Virus record (IMG/VR): IMGVR_UViG_3300017751_000116
Location: 1-31,137 of that record
DNA: 31,137 nt
Direction: 5' to 3' (one strand)
DNA from: a virus
In this document: positions 13,290 through 19,631 of the stretch, piece after piece
Layout of the letters: each line of letters starts with the position of its first letter
How positions within the stretch are numbered: position 1 is the stretch's first letter
Made by a program: the position numbers and the translations under genes
The notes under the pieces: model-generated
Database searches by the model: none
What the model was told of the DNA's origin: nothing
The model's input: only the letters and a program-made list of their open reading frames with translations

Positions 13290-15800
13290 TTAAAACCCAG
13301 TATTCCAGTACTCATCGAAGTTAGGTTCACAAGTCATTTCAACATCTTCCGAGTAATACTCGCCAAGAAGAATCGAATCTTCATCCTCTTGGTATTGCAT
13401 TGGATTTAACCAAGTTGGCAATCTGTACCGATATTGTTTGACTGTAACGCCTTCCTGCGATAAGCCATCGAATCCATGAAACTCAATGCCATCAATGACA
13501 GTGGCTCGCCATCCACCGAAGCCGTCCATATTCCTCAAGACATATCGCCTTGCTTTTTCAAGCAGGTTCTTGTCCTGTGGAGTTGGTTGGCTAGTGGTTT
13601 TTGGAGCAGGTGTTGACCATCCACCAGTGTAGCCACTTCGCCAGTCTATGACATAGCGAGGCTCGGTGTCCTTAGTTCCCTCAATGTCACGCTTACTCAT
13701 CGTGCCATCGGGGTGAATTGTGTACTCCCTACCTACATAGGCTTGCCAGTCAGTTACTAACCTCTTACCGAATGAATCGGTCAAGTGCTTCTTAGTTGAG
13801 GCAATTACTACCGCTCCTGTCTCCTTGTTGTCAAGACGACCCATGTGTAGTGGGTTTAGTCCATTAGTCCAACACTTGAGAGTTCCAGCAGGTTCACGGT
13901 TATCACTCCAAATCAAGGACATGCTACCTTTACAGTGTTTGACCACTGTTTCGATACCTGTCGCAAGACATTGGGCTACTGCCATTGAATCTACATCACC
14001 TGTCGGCTTCATTCCAAGTTCAGTCCATACGGTATCGTGATTATTTACTACACCATTATGCACCATTGTAATTTGCCTGTCCTTGTCAAAGTGAGGATGA
14101 GCATTAGTATCGTTATTGATACCATGAGTAGCAAATCTAGTGTGGCACATTCCCCATTTGGTCTGCTTGCCGATATAGCGGTTCATATTGTGACTTAGTG
14201 CCACTGAACTATGAGGTGCTTTGACATATTTCACGCCAGTACCAGCCTCATAAGCAAAACCGGCGGCTTGGCCGCCTCTATCAGCGAGTTTTCGCCAAAG
14301 GGTCTTGAACTTGTTTTTAGCATTGAATTTTCGACCTGCACTGTGTATTGCACCAATTCCACAACCGACTATGAGTAAACTCATAGCAACTTGAGGCATG
14401 ATGACAAACAGACTCATAATCAGTCCACCAAAGAAGCCGTATTGTGGAAATTCTTCACTTCCACACTTCGGACAACATTGGCTATATTTCCATACCAAAG
14501 TATCTACTGATTCACCATTAAAATTTTGATGATTCAGTATTCGTGTGTCCTTGAACTTCAAGTCCACAACACCATCGTAACCATCATCAGCATACCATGT
14601 TTCAGTTGTGTTAGCAAATTCCTCACATTCAGTACATGTGATTTTGATTTCCTCAAACTTCTGTGCCAAGCGACTGTCAAATTCCGACCAATCAAAAGAT
14701 TGGTTTTCAGTACCTTTGTCACAGTAGTTATCATCCATACAAAAATGACTCCCACAAGTTGAACAAGCGTTAGCCAAAGCACCGCCGCTAAGCAGGGTTT
14801 GCCTTTGATTCCAATACTTGTACAATGGGTCGCTACTAGTTATTGCCATGAAATTCATCATGCCTTCAAATGACCTGTCGAACTTGCGAATTATGCTGAT
14901 ACTTGGAGCATCAGCACAACGGTTCACAAACTCATAGCACAAATCAGTCCACATTCTAGCCTTTTTGGGGTTTGATGAGATGCACTGATGTTGTCTAAAT
15001 TCAATTGTTCCATGTTTCCTAAGCGATTGAGTGTTGAGTTTTTGGTATCGTTCACAACTGCTCATATCGAAGATTTTGATAGACTCGGATTGATGGTCAT
15101 GCTTAATTGCATAATCATATTCCTGCGAATCATCATTCCAAGTGCTTTTGACTACGGGAGTATTAATCCCGTCACGCCAAGCCTCGACTAAGTAGTCTAG
15201 TGAACCCATACCTACTGACATTCCATGACCGTCACGGCGGCTAGGACTGACTAAACAATCCCAACCCGACTCAAACCATCCATAGGCAAACGCAGTTCGC
15301 CCAGTGATAGCCTTAGCCTCTCGCCATTCCATAGTGCCATCCACGCCCCACCTAGAAAGATAATGTTTCAATCCTACATGGGTGTGAAAACCTGCCGACA
15401 CACTAGAGGCCGTCATTCCTTTGATTGCCCTAAATACTTGAGTTAGCCAAGAGACATGCTCTTGACCTTCCATCGGCGGCGACACTATTTCCATTCCATA
15501 ACTGCCAATCGAGCCATCGGGCTGAATTTTAGTTTCAGCACAATTACTTGACCCATAATCAGCAGGTTTCGCTTCCATCTCCATTAACCGGAGGTAGTTA
15601 GCGATAGAATGGTGGTTTCCACTTGCCCTTCTGTCTTTCAACATCAGTTCAATTTCAACACCAGTTCGCTTTTGGGTTTTTTGTTCTATCTTCTTCCCCA
15701 CTATTGAAACAAGGACGGCTACCATGAGTCCAAAGACCCATAGCATACCGACCATCGCTTCCAAGTGGCCTATGCTTTGTGTTTCGTTTGCGTATTGCAT
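13290..15800 (-). CDS. Membrane-anchored amidoligase / class II glutamine amidotransferase fusion, 836 aa
   Basis: Residues 13-35 are a membrane segment. Residues 46-300 match the putative amidoligase (Amidoligase_2) family: TGVEIEL, PDGSIGSYGMEIVSPPM, SAGFHTHVGLKH and HGTIEFRQHQ, with the family's metal/ATP-binding Glu, Asp and His. Residues 345-450 hold three Cys clusters (CSTCGSHFC, CTEC, CCPKC). Residues 457-478 are a second membrane segment ending at Cys480-GIGAI. From there GATase-II motifs follow in order: ADRGGQAAGFA (506-516), CHTRFATHG (552-560), AHPHF (567-571), HNGVVNN (581-587), TGDVDSMA (600-607). Amidoligases join amine and carboxyl groups with ATP, and the GATase would supply ammonia from glutamine. 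Separate genes for these two activities are known in phage operons; the fusion with membrane segments is unusual. The last 90 residues are unassigned. Ribosome site GGAAGTGA. Confidence 0.75.
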   Translation of the reverse strand: MQYANETQSIGHLEAMVGMLWVFGLMVAVLVSIVGKKIEQKTQKRTGVEIELMLKDRRASGNHHSIANYLRLMEMEAKPADYGSSNCAETKIQPDGSIGSYGMEIVSPPMEGQEHVSWLTQVFRAIKGMTASSVSAGFHTHVGLKHYLSRWGVDGTMEWREAKAITGRTAFAYGWFESGWDCLVSPSRRDGHGMSVGMGSLDYLVEAWRDGINTPVVKSTWNDDSQEYDYAIKHDHQSESIKIFDMSSCERYQKLNTQSLRKHGTIEFRQHQCISSNPKKARMWTDLCYEFVNRCADAPSISIIRKFDRSFEGMMNFMAITSSDPLYKYWNQRQTLLSGGALANACSTCGSHFCMDDNYCDKGTENQSFDWSEFDSRLAQKFEEIKITCTECEEFANTTETWYADDGYDGVVDLKFKDTRILNHQNFNGESVDTLVWKYSQCCPKCGSEEFPQYGFFGGLIMSLFVIMPQVAMSLLIVGCGIGAIHSAGRKFNAKNKFKTLWRKLADRGGQAAGFAYEAGTGVKYVKAPHSSVALSHNMNRYIGKQTKWGMCHTRFATHGINNDTNAHPHFDKDRQITMVHNGVVNNHDTVWTELGMKPTGDVDSMAVAQCLATGIETVVKHCKGSMSLIWSDNREPAGTLKCWTNGLNPLHMGRLDNKETGAVVIASTKKHLTDSFGKRLVTDWQAYVGREYTIHPDGTMSKRDIEGTKDTEPRYVIDWRSGYTGGWSTPAPKTTSQPTPQDKNLLEKARRYVLRNMDGFGGWRATVIDGIEFHGFDGLSQEGVTVKQYRYRLPTWLNPMQYQEDEDSILLGEYYSEDVEMTCEPNFDEYWNTGF

Positions 15801-16144
15801 TTTTTTTCACTTCCTTTGTTTTGTGTTGGTCTATTTCCAATTGATGCTCTAATTGGCTTGTACGCTGACCTCCCTAAGCGATTTACGGTAGCCTAACGCC
15901 GACTTACTCGGCTACTACCTATGGAGTGTGAAACAGGCTCATATGAGCCTTAGAATAGGTGGAGATAGAAACACACACTAGGTCATTGACTTGAATCCTC
16001 TATTGCTATCTATTTCATCAAATCTCGCATCATTGTGTGTGCTGATTGGGTCGGGTACGAAACCGCCCAATCGGGTCACTGTTAGTGTTTGTAATGTAAG
16101 TGGTGTGACCCACCAAACGCCTCATTGGGGCGATTGGTAACGCA
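15801..16144 (-). promoter_or_regulatory. Leader/spacer between the fusion gene and a small upstream unit
   Basis: No gene is convincing here. The region holds a 16-bp perfect palindrome AGGCTCATATGAGCCT (15935-15950) and several hairpins: GATTGGG/CCCAATC (16041-16069), GGGTCAC/GTGACCC (16074-16110) and CGCC/GGCG just before the TGCG hairpin at 16137. The promoter of the 836-aa gene must lie here, but I see no clear TATA box; the palindrome centre CATATG is the best candidate regulatory site. Confidence 0.4.
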
Positions 16145-16148
16145 TTAC
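16137..16148 (-). terminator. TGCG-loop hairpin at the end of the small 16145 gene
   Basis: The minus strand reads GTAA-TGCG-TTAC, four pairs, overlapping the stop codon, followed by the GC hairpin CGCC...GGCG. This is the shortest member of the TGCG hairpin set. Confidence 0.4.
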
Positions 16149-16261
16149 AAGCCGATAAACGACCCATAATCCTCCCGCCGACTAGTGACCATAGGCTTTT
16201 GGTCTGTCGGTTTTCGTAATTTACTTCGGTAATTCGGAGGTTGCCTTGTGTTCCGATACAT
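16145..16261 (-). CDS. Candidate leaderless basic protein, 38 aa
   Basis: The frame starts at the ATG at 16261 (MYRNTRQPPNYRSKLRKP) and ends at 16145. A TATA-like GATATAC starts 26 nt upstream and a TGCG hairpin closes the unit, so both ends look like a short transcription unit. The protein is strongly basic. A larger frame with a TTG start in another register (16030-16305) is less likely. Reality rests on the flanking signals only. Confidence 0.35.
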   Translation of the reverse strand: MYRNTRQPPNYRSKLRKPTDQKPMVTSRREDYGSFIGL

Positions 16262-16540
16262 GCTACGCACCCCCTACCTAGTATATCAATTGTTATCGCT
16301 TTCAAGTCAAAAAAATGGCGATTATTGGAGTAAATTGGTATGGTCGAATAAGTAAAAATGACTTGAACTTTTCAGCATTGAAATCGACTCTCTCCACAAA
16401 ATTTCGGCGGAGTTCAGTCTTCCTAAGACTATAACTTGAACTTATTGGCCGGTATTTTCTCTCTCTCCCACTAGCACATATATGACACTGGTGGGGGGCA
16501 ACGATAGACTAAATGATGCACTGTGAGCCTATCGCTACTA
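16262..16540. promoter_or_regulatory. Divergent intergenic region with CT tracts and AGTCTT palindrome
   Basis: No gene. It contains ACTTGAACTT twice (near 16361 and 16433), GACTCTCTCC (16386), AGTCTTCCTAAGACTATAA (16416-16434) and TCTCTCTCTCCC (16460). These are the same phrases as in 12290-12570, so the two non-coding blocks either side of the 12751-16261 minus-strand cassette are related. It separates the leftward and rightward genes. Confidence 0.5.
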
Positions 16541-16546
16541 TTATAA
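16541..16546 (+). promoter_or_regulatory. TATA box, leaderless promoter of the 16571 gene
   Basis: TTATAA begins 30 nt before the ATG, with no ribosome site between, so the mRNA probably starts at or next to the ATG. Confidence 0.6.
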
Positions 16547-16570
16547 GGTGTGGCCTCTTAGGTCGGTTCA

Positions 16571-16903
16571 ATGGAAGAAATTTTGCCCAACGGCACTTAT
16601 ACCCTAGAAGCGAATACATTGAAGCCGGTTCAAATTGAACTAGGCTACTATGTAGGATTACATGAAGGCACATACCTAAAAATGAGCCGACCACCAACCG
16701 AAGAAGTTGTTAAGTTGTATGCCAAACTATTCAAACAACAATACGCCTCATATGTTGGCGTATGGACTGATGAAAACGGCGACACGCACATAGACCCGTC
16801 AGTATGGCTTCGACACCTTGAGGACGCTATATTGACGGCTGAAAAAAATAACCAATTGGCGATATGGGATATTAAAAACATGGTGAGCATTTATCTTGAT
16901 TAA
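16571..16903 (+). CDS. Conserved-looking viral protein, 110 aa
   Basis: First gene of the rightward block and apparently leaderless. The product reads MEEILPNGTYTLEANT at the start, GYYVGLHEGTYLKM in the middle, and ends with DPSVWLRHLEDAILTAEKNN and QLAIWDIKNM. The C-terminal 'SVWL...A...A...Q.AIWD' helix pair recalls small phage proteins of unknown role that I have met elsewhere. The stop is followed by a CT-tract terminator, so it is monocistronic. Confidence 0.7.
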   Translation: MEEILPNGTYTLEANTLKPVQIELGYYVGLHEGTYLKMSRPPTEEVVKLYAKLFKQQYASYVGVWTDENGDTHIDPSVWLRHLEDAILTAEKNNQLAIWDIKNMVSIYLD

Positions 16904-16937
16904 ATAAATACTTCATAACCTCCGAAAAAATGAGGGG

Positions 16938-16998
16938 GGTCGGCTCAAGAGTTGGGTCGGCTCTCTCTCTCTTTTTTGTTTCTCTCTCTCTCTTTTGA
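16938..16998 (+). terminator. Weak hairpin plus CT/T tract terminator
   Basis: After the 16571 gene, GGTCGGCTC...GGTCGGCTC repeats are followed by CTCTCTCTCTC, a T-run and another TCTCTCTCTCTC tract. The hairpin is poorer than in the later units, but the pyrimidine tract is the longest. Confidence 0.5.
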
Positions 16999-17012
16999 CG
17001 AAAAGACTATAT

Positions 17013-17064
17013 AACTTACTTAATACAATACTATATTATAATGAAAATCACTCAATAGGGGGGT
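17013..17064 (+). promoter_or_regulatory. Shared upstream element and TATA box, unit 1
   Basis: ACTTACTTAATACAATACTA followed by TATTATA (17013-17040), then GAAAATCACTCAATAG and the TATA box TTTATATCCTATGAC (17050-17064). The CTTAATACAATA core occurs upstream of five consecutive units. Confidence 0.65.
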
Positions 17065-17107
17065 TTATATCCTATGACTAAGTGGCTTGTATTGGAGGTA
17101 ACCGAAA

Positions 17108-17239
17108 ATGATGAAGTGTATCATGTGCGAAGGTGAAGCAGAAATGCGTCGCCATCATAAGCACTGTAGGGCATGTGTTGTTTGTAAGGAGTGCGGTTGG
17201 AGTAACACCCATAATGCACCATATACAGGCGACAAATGA
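17108..17239 (+). CDS. Small zinc-finger protein, 43 aa
   Basis: ATG at 17108 is preceded by GGAGGTAACCGAAA. The product is MMKCIMCEGEAEMRR, then HHKHCRACVVCKECGW and a short tail, so CxxC, C, CxxC and CxxC groups can bind one or two zinc ions. It is preceded by a promoter and followed by a TGCG hairpin and terminator, a self-contained transcription unit. Confidence 0.75.
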   Translation: MMKCIMCEGEAEMRRHHKHCRACVVCKECGWSNTHNAPYTGDK

Positions 17240-17265
17240 AGCCCGTCGCTTATAATTAATGCTAA

Positions 17266-17356
17266 TATAGTATGCGTACTATAAATGAACTTTGGAGGGG
17301 TTCGCCCCTCCTTAGTTCCCAACTTTCTCTCTCTCCCTTTTCTCTCTTTCTTTTTT
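17266..17356 (+). terminator. TGCG hairpin, GC hairpin and CT tract
   Basis: TATAGTA-TGCG-TACTATA (17266-17283, seven pairs), then GGAGGGG-TTCG-CCCCTCC (17294-17311, seven pairs), then CTTTCTCTCTCTCCCTTTTC and a T-rich end (17323-17356). Confidence 0.75.
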
Positions 17357-17374
17357 AAAGCGAAGACTAATATA

Positions 17375-17428
17375 ACTTACTTAATACAATAATATATTAA
17401 TAATTATTCAATCGGCGGGTTTATATCC
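17375..17428 (+). promoter_or_regulatory. Shared upstream element and TATA box, unit 2 (leaderless)
   Basis: ACTTACTTAATACAATAATA (17375-17394), TTATTCAATCGG, then the TATA box TTTATATCC (17420-17428), whose TATATCC is 27 nt before the ATG at 17449, with no ribosome site. Confidence 0.65.
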
Positions 17429-17448
17429 TCAATCGCTATGCGTTAACC

Positions 17449-17916
17449 ATGACCGGAGATATGGACACCCGATTTATGCAATACCTAAAGATTAACCGAG
17501 AACTACGAGGGGTTCACAATCAAGCGTTTAATGATGGCTCACTACTTGACTATGTGTTAGTTGATGAAGACCCAACGCCGGAAGGAATTATTCAAGATTA
17601 TCAAGAAGGTCGACCTATTAGAATTTATACGGGATTTAGTGCCGGTTCAATATGGGGTACAGAATCAAACAATTATTTGTTTAGAGCCTTGCATGACTCA
17701 TTTCACTTAAAGAATGGCTACCCTTTCACCTTAGAGGGTGAAATACGAGTCGCTAATTCATTGAAGGCTTATGCTGACTTACACGGTTTCAAATTATTCG
17801 GATGGCTTCAATACTTGGACACCGTACTACCGGCAATATACTATGAGATAAATGGCGAGTTCCCAAGTCAAGAATACATCAAGAATCAAATCAAAGAATA
17901 CATGAAGGAGGAATAA
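17449..17916 (+). CDS. Conserved viral protein with HDSFH motif, 155 aa
   Basis: Leaderless start. The protein has a central LFRALHDSFHLKNGYPFTLE followed by GEIRVANSL and a C-terminal AIYYEINGEF...QIKEYMKEE. The layout 'R.lHD.fHl..g..F...gE' is one I recall from phage proteins of unknown function; the two His and the Glu could bind a metal, but no activity is established. The next gene follows after 3 nt with its ribosome site in the end of this one. Confidence 0.7.
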   Translation: MTGDMDTRFMQYLKINRELRGVHNQAFNDGSLLDYVLVDEDPTPEGIIQDYQEGRPIRIYTGFSAGSIWGTESNNYLFRALHDSFHLKNGYPFTLEGEIRVANSLKAYADLHGFKLFGWLQYLDTVLPAIYYEINGEFPSQEYIKNQIKEYMKEE

Positions 17917-17919
17917 AAA

Positions 17920-18105
17920 ATGAAAGATATAATAAAACAAATAAAAAGAAAAATAGACGAATTAAAAACATTGGCTCATTTGGCCGATATAGAGTTACAA
18001 GAAAAGACCGGCGAATCTTATTATGAGTGCGAGTTAGGCATAGTATTGGGGTGTTATATGGCATCATGTTTGGGTGAATTAGAACTCTATGATGAGGATT
18101 ATTAA
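17920..18105 (+). CDS. Hypothetical helical protein, 61 aa
   Basis: ATG preceded by GGAGGAATAAAAA. It encodes a basic N-terminal helix (MKDIIKQIKRKIDELKTLAH) and an acidic second half with C-x15-C spacing. It is the second gene of the 17449 unit. Function unknown. Confidence 0.65.
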   Translation: MKDIIKQIKRKIDELKTLAHLADIELQEKTGESYYECELGIVLGCYMASCLGELELYDEDY

Positions 18106-18130
18106 AATAAATAAAAAAAAGAAAAAATGA

Positions 18131-18168
18131 GGGGCTGGCCGAAAGGCCGGTTCTCTCTCTCTCTCTCC
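18131..18168 (+). terminator. GC hairpin with GAAA loop plus CT tract
   Basis: CTGGCC-GAAA-GGCCGG (18135-18150) followed at once by TTCTCTCTCTCTCTCTCC. No TGCG hairpin precedes this one. Confidence 0.65.
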
Positions 18169-18190
18169 TAATACGGGAGTTTTGAGTATA

Positions 18191-18248
18191 CCTCTTAATA
18201 CAATATACTATTTATATCAAAATCACTCAATCCATCATACTATATACT
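18191..18248 (+). promoter_or_regulatory. Shared upstream element and TATA box, unit 3
   Basis: CCTCTTAATACAATATACTA (18191-18210), TTTATATCAAAATCACTCAA, then the TATA box ACTATATACTGC (about 18239-18250). Transcription should start near 18267, right before GGAGGTGA. Confidence 0.6.
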
Positions 18249-18281
18249 GCAACCTGCTCCCCTTACATGGAGGTGAGAAGA

Positions 18282-18467
18282 ATGAGTCCACTTGAAGAAC
18301 TGGAAGAACTGTTGAGAGACAGGGAAGATTTGGTATGTGATTCAGCGTTATATTATGCGTTGAGGGAAGCGGTTGAAGGTAGAGATACCGAAGACGGCGA
18401 CAACTGGTTGTCAGCACATGTATTACTTGACAGTATCAAGGAATGGCTAATAGCAGCAGATGATTGA
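18282..18467 (+). CDS. Hypothetical acidic protein, 61 aa
   Basis: The start at 18282 follows GGAGGTGAGAAGA, a full match to the expected anti-Shine-Dalgarno; an upstream in-frame ATG at 18267 coincides with the predicted transcript start. The protein is acidic and helical (MSPLEELEELLRDREDL, then ALREAVEGRDTEDGDN and a Trp-rich tail). Function unknown. Confidence 0.65.
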   Translation: MSPLEELEELLRDREDLVCDSALYYALREAVEGRDTEDGDNWLSAHVLLDSIKEWLIAADD

Positions 18468-18492
18468 GTCTGTACCAGTAATTAATGATTAA

Positions 18493-18568
18493 TATGTGAT
18501 GCGTCACATAACTGCCTCCCTCCGTCCTTCGGGGCGGGGGGAAGCCCCAACTTTCTCTCTCTCTCTCT
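18493..18568 (+). terminator. TGCG hairpin, GC hairpin and CT tract
   Basis: TATGTGA-TGCG-TCACATA (18493-18510, seven pairs), then a GC-rich hairpin CCTCCGTCC-TTCG-GGGCGGGGGG (about 18518-18541), then CTTTCTCTCTCTCTCTCT. Confidence 0.7.
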
Positions 18569-18585
18569 AATACGAGCGTTTGGGG

Positions 18586-18648
18586 TATATTACTTAATAC
18601 AATACTATATTATACTGAAAATCATTCAATCGGCACATATATATACTA
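18586..18648 (+). promoter_or_regulatory. Shared upstream element and TATA box, unit 4
   Basis: TATATTACTTAATACAATAC and CTATATTATA, then GAAAATCATTCAATCGG and the TATA box ACATATATATAC (18635-18646). The leader carries AGGAGGTGA before the ATG at 18691. Confidence 0.65.
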
Positions 18649-18690
18649 CCACCTACTCCGTTAAATTGCGAGAGTAGGAGGTGAAAAAAA

Positions 18691-18858
18691 ATGCACAGAC
18701 CATTAACTAACAATGAACAAATACTACTGGATAAATACTGTACCTGTAAAAAGGTGCGATATAGTCCTAACTTCTCCATCATATACAGTTGTGACTACGA
18801 ACTATGCCAACTAACAACTTTTGCTGTAAATGGTACTAAATTGATACTAGATGAGTGA
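18691..18858 (+). CDS. Small cysteine-rich protein, 55 aa
   Basis: ATG preceded by GGAGGTGAAAAAAA. The product has CTC at 17-19, then CDYELC at 34-39, enough for one zinc, with a hydrophobic FSIIYS between. It is a single-gene unit with its own promoter and terminator. Function unknown. Confidence 0.7.
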   Translation: MHRPLTNNEQILLDKYCTCKKVRYSPNFSIIYSCDYELCQLTTFAVNGTKLILDE

Positions 18859-18878
18859 AATGCTCTGAAAGTAAGCAC

Positions 18879-18970
18879 ACTAATTATGCGTAATTAGTAT
18901 TAATGCCCCGTTGGAAGTTTCGGCTTCCTTCGGGGCTTTTTTTTTTCTCTTTCTCTCTCTCTCTCTCTCC
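18879..18970 (+). terminator. TGCG hairpin, intrinsic-type GC hairpin, T-run and CT tract
   Basis: ACTAATTA-TGCG-TAATTAGT (18879-18898, eight pairs), then GCCCC...GGGGC with inner GGAAG/CTTCC (18905-18936), ten T (18937-18946), then CTCTTTCTCTCTCTCTCTCT. Confidence 0.75.
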
Positions 18971-18987
18971 TAATATATGGGGCGGGG

Positions 18988-19029
18988 TATATTACTTAAT
19001 ACATATACTATTTATATCAAAAAATCAAA
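18988..19029 (+). promoter_or_regulatory. Shared upstream element, unit 5
   Basis: TATATTACTTAATACATATA followed by CTATTTATATCAAAAAATCA. This copy is followed not by a TATA box at the usual place but by two operator palindromes; the TATA-like TTCATATAC (19136) comes more than 100 nt later. Confidence 0.55.
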
Positions 19030-19041
19030 TAACTGGTATGA

Positions 19042-19074
19042 CCCTATCATAATAGGCTACCTATCATAATAGGG
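19042..19074 (+). promoter_or_regulatory. Tandem operator palindromes
   Basis: Two copies of CCTATCATAATAGG (19043-19056 and 19060-19073) separated by CTA, with centres 17 bp apart. The outer flanks GACCC and GGGTC make the whole site symmetric. It lies in the promoter region of the 19199 gene, so it is a likely repressor or activator site. Confidence 0.65.
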
Positions 19075-19198
19075 TCGTCCGTGCATCAGATTATTGACAA
19101 AATAGGCCAAAAATAGGGGCAAAATCGAGATTAATTCATATACTATGGACTCCCCCCTTCGGAATAACCGAAGTAAAAACCCGAAGGAGATTGATGAT

Positions 19199-19591
19199 AT
19201 GAATAATAATGAATTAGAATGTGAAGCATGCCGAGAGAACAAAGTTGAACAATTATTTGGTGATATGTGCGCTTATTGTAATGCACACCTATGCCAAGAA
19301 TGCAAAGAGTACCAACTGTACGAAATGCCGAATTGTATTAAGTGCGCCGATGATGACTTAGATTTAGTAGAGCCACATGAAGAAGAATACAAGCCATATC
19401 AAAACCCGACATGCACACAACCAAAGACCAAAATAATGCCGTCGGGTGCTAAAATAACATATCATACAATCAAGGACACATGTGAAGACGACTGTTGTTA
19501 TTGCCATGATTGTGAATATGATAATGATAATTATTGTGTGATATGTGGCGAGCATTATGAGTATGACCATAATGAGCCTGTAAGAGATTGA
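19199..19591 (+). CDS. Cysteine-rich multi-zinc protein, 130 aa
   Basis: The start at 19199 follows GGAGATTGATGAT; an ATG at 19145 lies next to the TATA-like box and is unlikely. Cys clusters: CEACRENK, CAYCNAHLCQEC, NCIKC, then CEDDCCYCHDC and YCVICGEHY, enough for three or four zinc ions. The first part looks like a B-box/RING-like or zinc-ribbon tandem, the second like a zinc ribbon. The chain is acidic between. A regulatory or protein-binding role is likely. It is the only unit with tandem operators upstream. Confidence 0.7.
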   Translation: MNNNELECEACRENKVEQLFGDMCAYCNAHLCQECKEYQLYEMPNCIKCADDDLDLVEPHEEEYKPYQNPTCTQPKTKIMPSGAKITYHTIKDTCEDDCCYCHDCEYDNDNYCVICGEHYEYDHNEPVRD

Positions 19592-19631
19592 TACAAGTCC
19601 AATGAGACAAACAAAAAAGGAGATAAAAAAT

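Noticed and set aside
16030-16305. A 91-codon minus-strand frame with TTG start
   Set aside because: It begins upstream of the likely transcript start and reads through several hairpins; the shorter frame at 16145-16261 agrees better with the promoter and hairpin.
16959-18970. CT tracts considered as a CRISPR array or satellite repeat
   Set aside because: The repeats are simple dinucleotide runs of unequal length joined to hairpins and promoters; there are no constant repeats with unique spacers.
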